Positions 5,448 through 9,587 of a stretch of 9,587 nt of DNA are shown piece by piece. Source of the stretch: Holosporales bacterium (GTDB lineage Bacteria > Pseudomonadota > Alphaproteobacteria > Paracaedibacterales > UBA11393); the NCBI GenBank assembly GCA_003542655.1, contig DPKF01000135.1, positions 1 through 9,587 on the forward strand. Reading direction: 5' to 3'. Each line of letters begins with the position of its first letter. Within the stretch, counting starts at the first letter, position 1. Position numbers and translations under genes: made by a program. The notes beneath the pieces are model-generated. The model was not told the DNA's origin. It saw nothing but the letters and a program-made list of their open reading frames with translations, and searched no databases.

Positions 5448-6308
5448 AAGAGAATCATCTTCTGGATCTGGTTTATAGAGTTCCACTCTACTAAGCTGAG
5501 TCTTAATTGTAAAGTCAAATTCTGGGAAAAATAACTCTTCAGACACAGTGATACCATCTGTTTGTATTATTTTTGAAAGTGTCGATATTGGATCCATAAT
5601 TTGCTCGTCACCAATAGGATAGATGGCTATCTTCATTTGATATGATTTCTTGAAATCAATATCAGTCATACCATTCACATTAATAAGTGGTTCTTTTGCG
5701 CACATAACTGTGTGCATGCGAAGAGGCATAAATTCAGTATTATAATACCCAAAAAAATCACAGGTGTTGACTGTTGGTTTACCTTGAGCAGATTGCAATA
5801 ATGTTTTTAGCAAGTGAATCGGAAATAATGTCGTTTCTGCTATATCTAAATTACTATCATTTTGATTTTTATAGGTAACAGTTGCCCCCTCATCATCTAT
5901 AACGGCTTTGCCACGAACCATAGCCATAATTTCTTTGTTTAATGACGTTTTAAGGGTGAATCTATAACTTTTGTGATCATCGTTTTCAAAAGAGGCTAAC
6001 GTGCTTTCATAACAATCCTCAGTATTGTCATCATGAAAAATTTTAAGTTTGACGTGGTACTCAAGTGTCCATCCAAAAGAATCCAGAATTCTTATGGTAA
6101 CTGTACCTGTTACATTTTTAATATTCTCTGTTTTTTTTAATAAGGAAACTGTGTATTCAGCTTTGTGGGGTTTTAAAAAGTGCTTATTTTCCCGGATCCC
6201 TTTTTCAGACGCTATTGTTTGTTGTTGGTTATTTTCATTACCGTTAGCGGGGGGAAAGAGGGTGCAAAAAAACAGTGTGAAAAACAATAAGTTTTTATGT
6301 GGAGTCAT
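5409..6308 (-). CDS. EipB-like (DUF1849) periplasmic cell-envelope protein, running into the tRNA gene
   Basis: A 299-residue exported protein resembling EipB/DUF1849, an alphaproteobacterial periplasmic beta-rich protein needed for envelope integrity. The signal peptide is about 1-23 (core LLFFTLFFCTLF, probable cut after ANG). Family-like blocks are HKAEYTVSLLK (48-58), VTGTVTIRILDSFGW (66-80), YESTLASF (100-107), VRGKAVID (131-138) and ETTLFPIHLLKTLLQSA (158-174). It closes with SEELFFPEFDFTIKTQLSRVELY. Mature cysteines are 99, 183 and 203; I cannot map them onto the family's usual disulfide. The domain seems complete near residue 280. Residues 288-299 and the stop are read from the 5' half of tRNA-Arg. 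A modest AGGG lies 8 bases before the ATG. It follows the SPFH gene by 39 bp and is probably co-transcribed with it. The family call is by motif memory and needs a profile search. Confidence 0.7.
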   Translation of the reverse strand: MTPHKNLLFFTLFFCTLFPPANGNENNQQQTIASEKGIRENKHFLKPHKAEYTVSLLKKTENIKNVTGTVTIRILDSFGWTLEYHVKLKIFHDDNTEDCYESTLASFENDDHKSYRFTLKTSLNKEIMAMVRGKAVIDDEGATVTYKNQNDSNLDIAETTLFPIHLLKTLLQSAQGKPTVNTCDFFGYYNTEFMPLRMHTVMCAKEPLINVNGMTDIDFKKSYQMKIAIYPIGDEQIMDPISTLSKIIQTDGITVSEELFFPEFDFTIKTQLSRVELYKPDPEDDSLVPVAQQDRAQDS

Positions 6309-6347
6309 TATTTGTACCCTAGCCTGGCTTGTAAATTTGTGTGTGAA

Positions 6348-7274
6348 TTATTTATTTTTTTTATCTTGGAAAGAATCTTTTGCAATTTCTGCCAAACCGC
6401 CTAATGTTCCAATTAAGCTGCTTGTTTCCATCGGCATCATAATAATTTTTTGGTTTGGTGCTTTTGCAAGTGCTCCAAATGCTTCTACGTATTTTTGTGC
6501 AACAAAATAATTGAGTGCTTTTGCACCGCCATCTTGTGCAGCTTTTGACACCATGATTGTGACTTTTGCTTCAGCTTCACCTAAACGTTCACGTGCTTCA
6601 GCATCCAGTTTTGCAGATTCCATGCGACCTTCAGCTTTTAGAATCATGGATTGTTTAATGCCTTCAGCCTCTAAAATTTGTGCTTGGCGTTCACCCTCAG
6701 ATTCTAAAATAACAGCACGTTTATCCCGCTCTGCCTTCATTTGTCGCCCCATAGACTCGACAAGGTCTTTTGGCGGTCTAATATCTTTTATTTCAATGCG
6801 TGTTACTTTTGTGCCCCATGGTCCTGTTGCATCATCAACAACAGCCAATAATTTTGCATTAATTACTTCACGTTGTGATAATAATTCATCTAAATCCATA
6901 GAGCCCATAACGGTTCTAATATTTGTCATTGTAATGTTTAAAACGGCGCGTGTTAACTGTGATACTTCATATGCAGATTTTGCTGCATCCAAAACTTGAA
7001 AAAACAACACACCATCAACAGTTACAGCTGCGTTATCTTTTGTAATAACATCTTGTGATGGTACATCTAAAACCTGCTCCATCATGTTAATTTTGGCGCC
7101 AATTGCATCAACAATTGGTATAATTAAATGAAGGCCGGGCCTAAGTGTGTGTGTGTAAGCACCAAAGCGTTCTACAGTATACTCAGAACCTTGTGGCACG
7201 ACTTGCACGGCACGAATAATAATGATGGCGACCATCATAACCAAAATAATCACAAACGCTGAAAAAATATCCAT
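6348..7274 (-). CDS. Membrane-anchored SPFH/band 7 protein (paraslipin / QmcA-like)
   Basis: A 308-residue stomatin/prohibitin-family scaffold protein of the inner membrane, of the group that organises membrane microdomains and often assists membrane proteases. Residues 3-22 form an N-terminal membrane helix. VVPQGSEYTVERFGAY (25-40) and LRPGLHLIIPIVD (44-56) open the band 7 domain, which ends near IEIKDIRPP (160-168). Four 11-residue repeats follow (about 189-232: ILESEGERQAQ, ILEAEGIKQSM and two more), the usual coiled coil that drives oligomers. The conserved tail is YFVAQKYVEAFGALA and IIMMPMETSSLIGTLGG. Translation may begin at this ATG or at the TTG just before it; I chose the ATG. The frequent NfeD-type partner gene is absent: an EipB-like gene follows 39 bp downstream, and glyS lies 133 bp upstream. 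Confidence 0.92.
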   Translation of the reverse strand: MDIFSAFVIILVMMVAIIIIRAVQVVPQGSEYTVERFGAYTHTLRPGLHLIIPIVDAIGAKINMMEQVLDVPSQDVITKDNAAVTVDGVLFFQVLDAAKSAYEVSQLTRAVLNITMTNIRTVMGSMDLDELLSQREVINAKLLAVVDDATGPWGTKVTRIEIKDIRPPKDLVESMGRQMKAERDKRAVILESEGERQAQILEAEGIKQSMILKAEGRMESAKLDAEARERLGEAEAKVTIMVSKAAQDGGAKALNYFVAQKYVEAFGALAKAPNQKIIMMPMETSSLIGTLGGLAEIAKDSFQDKKNK

Positions 7275-7344
7275 CAATAAACTCTAGGAAAAAATATTAA
7301 CTTTACGACTAAAGTAACATATCTTAGAGACACTATTAAAGTGG

Positions 7345-7350
7345 ATTATA
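7345..7350 (-). promoter_or_regulatory. Consensus -10 hexamer upstream of the SPFH gene
   Basis: TATAAT on the minus strand in the 133-bp gap after glyS is a perfect -10, but no acceptable -35 lies 16-18 bp upstream. Initiation near 7338 would give a leader of about 64 nt. In such AT-rich DNA a chance match is quite possible. Confidence 0.25.
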
Positions 7351-7365
7351 TATAAATAATGTCGA

Positions 7366-7387
7366 ATTATTTTATGAAAAAAATAAT
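7366..7387. repeat. AT-only inverted repeat after glyS
   Basis: Arms ATTATTTT (7366-7373) and AAAATAAT (7380-7387) pair perfectly around a 6-base loop, 20 bp beyond the glyS stop. The stem contains no G-C pair and no T-run follows on the minus strand, so it is at best a weak terminator or an RNA end-protecting hairpin. Confidence 0.3.
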
Positions 7388-7407
7388 AGGTAAAAATAGA
7401 TGTGATA

Positions 7408-9459
7408 TTAAAAGTCTGCGATTTTACGTACTTCTATAATAAACATAGTTAACAGCGCCTTGCGGTTATCTGCAATTTGTTGATCGTCCACATTCACCAT
7501 AACATTTGCAAAAAAATTATTTATGGGTTGCTGCAAATGCGCAAGTGACTTCATTGCACTGTTATAATCATGTTTATCGAGCAAAGGTTGCACTTGTTTT
7601 GCAAGTTTTTTGATACCTTCAAACAGAATAGTCTCTTCTGAAGCTTTAAAAAACGCATCTACCACCAAAACTGTTACCTCATTCGTACACACACCTTTTG
7701 CACGACGGTAGGCTTGTTTAATTTTTTCACCTTGTTCTGTACTTGAAAACGCAGAAAAAGCCGCTATACGTTTTGATACAAGACCTAAAGTTAAAATATC
7801 TTTATCCAATATATTGGTCACAGCCACGATATCGTCATGCGTATATAAATCCCGCATGTAGTGATAGAATCGTTCCAGAATGAATGTTTTTACTTGATCA
7901 AATGTATCTTTTTCTAGCTGTATACCCGACTTTTCGTATTGGTTAATTGAATTATGAATAAGTGTTGATAAATCAAATGTTAAAAAATCATCGCTTAGAA
8001 GAATGCGGATAATAGCTAAAGCTTGGCGACGCAAGGCAAAAGGGTCTTTTGATCCTGTCGGTTTTAACCCCACACCAAACAAACCAACAATAGAATCCAT
8101 TTTATCCAAAATGGAAACTTTTTTGGCCAATAGCGATGCTGGTAGGTCATCTTTAATGCCTTGGGGCAAATAATGCCCTTCAATACAGTCTGCCACGTTT
8201 CTATCAACGCCTTGTTTTAAGGCATACAAATGACCTATTTTCCCTTGTAATTCTGGAAATTCACCAACCATTAACGAGACCAAATCACACTTTGATAACG
8301 CTATCGCCTGCTTTAATGCATTATCAGCATCGGTACCCGACAATAATCTTTGCACCTTATCATAAACGGTTCCTAACTTATCTTGAAATAAAACTGTTTT
8401 GAGCTTTGGTAGAAAATCAAGTAGGGGTGTTTTAACATCTGTTTCAAAAAAGAACACAGCATCAGAAAGACGCGCCGTTAGAACGGTTTCATATCCCTTT
8501 AACATTTTTTCAACACAAGGTGGTGTATTATTGGTTATCACACCAAAGTAAGGTGCTAATTTTCCATCTTTATTAAAAAATGAAAAATATTTTTGATGGT
8601 AAGTCATGGAGGTTGTTAAAACACACTCAGGCAACCCCATAAATTGATCATTGATAGATCTTACATATGTTACGGGCATTTCACATAAGCCTGTCACTTC
8701 GTCTAACAGATATTCATTCAAATTTAAGGTTAGATTTTTTTGATCTGCTAATTTTTTCAGCTGCTGCAAGATTATCGAACGACGCTTTGTATGATCCAAT
8801 ATAACACATGCTTTTTCAAGATCAGATTCATAGCTGGAAAAGGATGTAATGGGCACATTATGAGGCGATAAAAAACGATGTCCTTTTGTGAACGACACTG
8901 TTTTTAAGCCCACATACGGCGCATCAAAAATTATTGGTTCGGCATTATAACTGCAAATAATATGGCGAATGGGACGAACCCAGGGAAGACTGGACCCTGG
9001 ATAGCGCATTACTTTTGGCCATGGCATTTTTTTTAAAACGGATTCTAGTAAACCCGGTAGAACAGTCTGTACCTTTTTTGAGGGTGTTTGAAGGCATGCA
9101 TAATAGTAATCCTCTTTCACGATCAGATCATGCTTAGTTAAACCAACTGATTTTAAAAAACCTTCTAAGGCTTTATCTGGTGCGGCTGTCTTTGGCCCGC
9201 GTCTTTCTTCTAAGGTACCTTTTGTCTGGGCGGCAATGTCAGCTTTAAAAACCATGCGTTGAGGCGTGATAAACGTTTTTGCATTTTCATACAGTATTCC
9301 ATGGGATTTGAGCTCTAGGATGAATAAGTCTTCAAAATCGCAAACGGCTTTTTTTTGCATACGCGCAGGGATTTCTTCTGAGAAAATTTCAACAAAAAAA
9401 TCAACAAGATGATTACTTAAATCTGACAAGGATAGGACCTGAAAAAGTTCATTTACCAT
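7408..9459 (-). CDS. glyS: Glycyl-tRNA synthetase beta subunit
   Basis: The beta subunit of the bacterial alpha2-beta2 glycyl-tRNA synthetase, which binds tRNA-Gly and works with the catalytic GlyQ subunit. Its 683 residues are the usual size. Diagnostic blocks are EIFSEEIPARMQ (24-35), RRGPKTAAP (86-94), SSLPWVRPIRHI (156-167), GHRFLSP (193-199), LTARLSDAVFFFETD (327-341) and VGEFPELQGKIGHLYA (398-413). PTGSKDPFALRR (467-478) follows in the HD-like region, and the C-terminal anticodon-binding part has NNFFANVMVNVDD. The N-terminus is about 20 residues longer than I expect. A TTG at 9429, preceded by AGG at 8 bases, is a real alternative start giving a more family-like MSDLSNHLVDFF. glyQ is not within the 128 bp visible upstream, although the two genes are usually adjacent. 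Confidence 0.96.
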   Translation of the reverse strand: MVNELFQVLSLSDLSNHLVDFFVEIFSEEIPARMQKKAVCDFEDLFILELKSHGILYENAKTFITPQRMVFKADIAAQTKGTLEERRGPKTAAPDKALEGFLKSVGLTKHDLIVKEDYYYACLQTPSKKVQTVLPGLLESVLKKMPWPKVMRYPGSSLPWVRPIRHIICSYNAEPIIFDAPYVGLKTVSFTKGHRFLSPHNVPITSFSSYESDLEKACVILDHTKRRSIILQQLKKLADQKNLTLNLNEYLLDEVTGLCEMPVTYVRSINDQFMGLPECVLTTSMTYHQKYFSFFNKDGKLAPYFGVITNNTPPCVEKMLKGYETVLTARLSDAVFFFETDVKTPLLDFLPKLKTVLFQDKLGTVYDKVQRLLSGTDADNALKQAIALSKCDLVSLMVGEFPELQGKIGHLYALKQGVDRNVADCIEGHYLPQGIKDDLPASLLAKKVSILDKMDSIVGLFGVGLKPTGSKDPFALRRQALAIIRILLSDDFLTFDLSTLIHNSINQYEKSGIQLEKDTFDQVKTFILERFYHYMRDLYTHDDIVAVTNILDKDILTLGLVSKRIAAFSAFSSTEQGEKIKQAYRRAKGVCTNEVTVLVVDAFFKASEETILFEGIKKLAKQVQPLLDKHDYNSAMKSLAHLQQPINNFFANVMVNVDDQQIADNRKALLTMFIIEVRKIADF

Positions 9460-9460
9460 A

Positions 9461-9490
9461 AGTATACACGCCTTTTAAGGCATTTTGCAA
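9461..9490 (-). promoter_or_regulatory. Candidate proximal promoter of glyS
   Basis: On the minus strand TTGCAA (9485-9490) and TATACT (9461-9466) lie 18 bp apart, with a GCCTT/AAGGC dyad (9470-9481) in the spacer. Transcription would begin near 9454, downstream of the ATG at 9459. This promoter therefore only makes sense with the TTG start at 9429. Confidence 0.35.
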
Positions 9491-9534
9491 AAAATTGAAT
9501 CCATTTGAAAACTTATTTTCATGCGATTAACTTT

Positions 9535-9563
9535 ATTTTAATAATCTCCCTATATTCTAACAA
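9535..9563 (-). promoter_or_regulatory. Candidate distal promoter of glyS
   Basis: On the minus strand TTGTTA (9558-9563) and TAAAAT (9535-9540) are separated by exactly 17 bp. The -10 matches consensus at 5 of 6 positions and the -35 at 4 of 6. Initiation near 9528 gives a leader of about 69 nt to the ATG at 9459. If real, glyS is transcribed apart from any upstream gene. Confidence 0.45.
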
Positions 9564-9587
9564 TAGAGGGCCACTGATTTGGTGGAG

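Noticed and set aside
5310..5534. 74-codon plus-strand frame across the tRNA
   Set aside because: Its VFPAGFEPTASGL stretch is the translated complement of the tRNA, a well-known false ORF.
6049..6999. Long plus-strand frames opposite the EipB-like and SPFH genes (6049-6510 and 6511-6999)
   Set aside because: Both lie antisense to well-recognised genes, and their composition mirrors those genes' codons. No family resemblance was seen.
7145..7154. Five GT repeats inside the SPFH gene as a phase-variation tract
   Set aside because: Five units is short, the frame is intact, and the encoded segment lies in an ordinary part of the band 7 domain.
9566..9587. CCAC/GTGG hairpin at the right edge as a leader RNA or terminator
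   Set aside because: The stem is only four base pairs, there is no T-run, and the context is cut by the window edge.

Overview
This is an AT-rich chromosomal window of housekeeping and cell-envelope genes from a Gram-negative bacterium, most likely an alphaproteobacterium. The evidence is a Kdo transferase (lipopolysaccharide), an EipB/DUF1849-like periplasmic protein, an orphan MotB/OmpA-type protein of the kind common in alphaproteobacteria, and an alpha-type GlyS beta subunit. Low GC, short intergenic gaps and an exported DUF2608 HAD-like protein (a family I associate with intracellular bacteria) suggest a host-associated lineage such as Holosporales. That placement is inference. I see no transposase, integrase, CRISPR array, prophage gene or obvious defence system.

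Left region (1-1880, minus strand): tyrS is followed after 3 bp by the start of waaA/kdtA, which runs off the left edge. tyrS diverges from a ygjP-like metallopeptidase gene (1881-2588), and two promoter-like signals point outward from the 127-bp gap.

Middle (1881-4335): the ygjP-like gene overlaps tail-to-tail, by 23 bp, an exported HAD-like DUF2608 gene read leftward. After a 298-bp divergent intergenic region with two imperfect dyads comes an outer-membrane lipoprotein gene. It has the best ribosome-binding site in the window and ends in a textbook intrinsic terminator.

Right region (4336-9459, all minus strand): in transcription order, glyS, a membrane-anchored SPFH/paraslipin gene, a DUF1849/EipB-like gene, tRNA-Arg(CCT) and a MotB/OmpA-like gene. 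The EipB-like reading frame runs into the tRNA gene and stops inside the anticodon loop, which is the most unusual structure here.

Functionally, three loci serve translation (tyrS, glyS, tRNA-Arg). Most of the rest serve the envelope: lipopolysaccharide, membrane microdomain, periplasmic integrity, peptidoglycan anchoring and an outer-membrane lipoprotein. I found no strong case for an undescribed multi-gene system.
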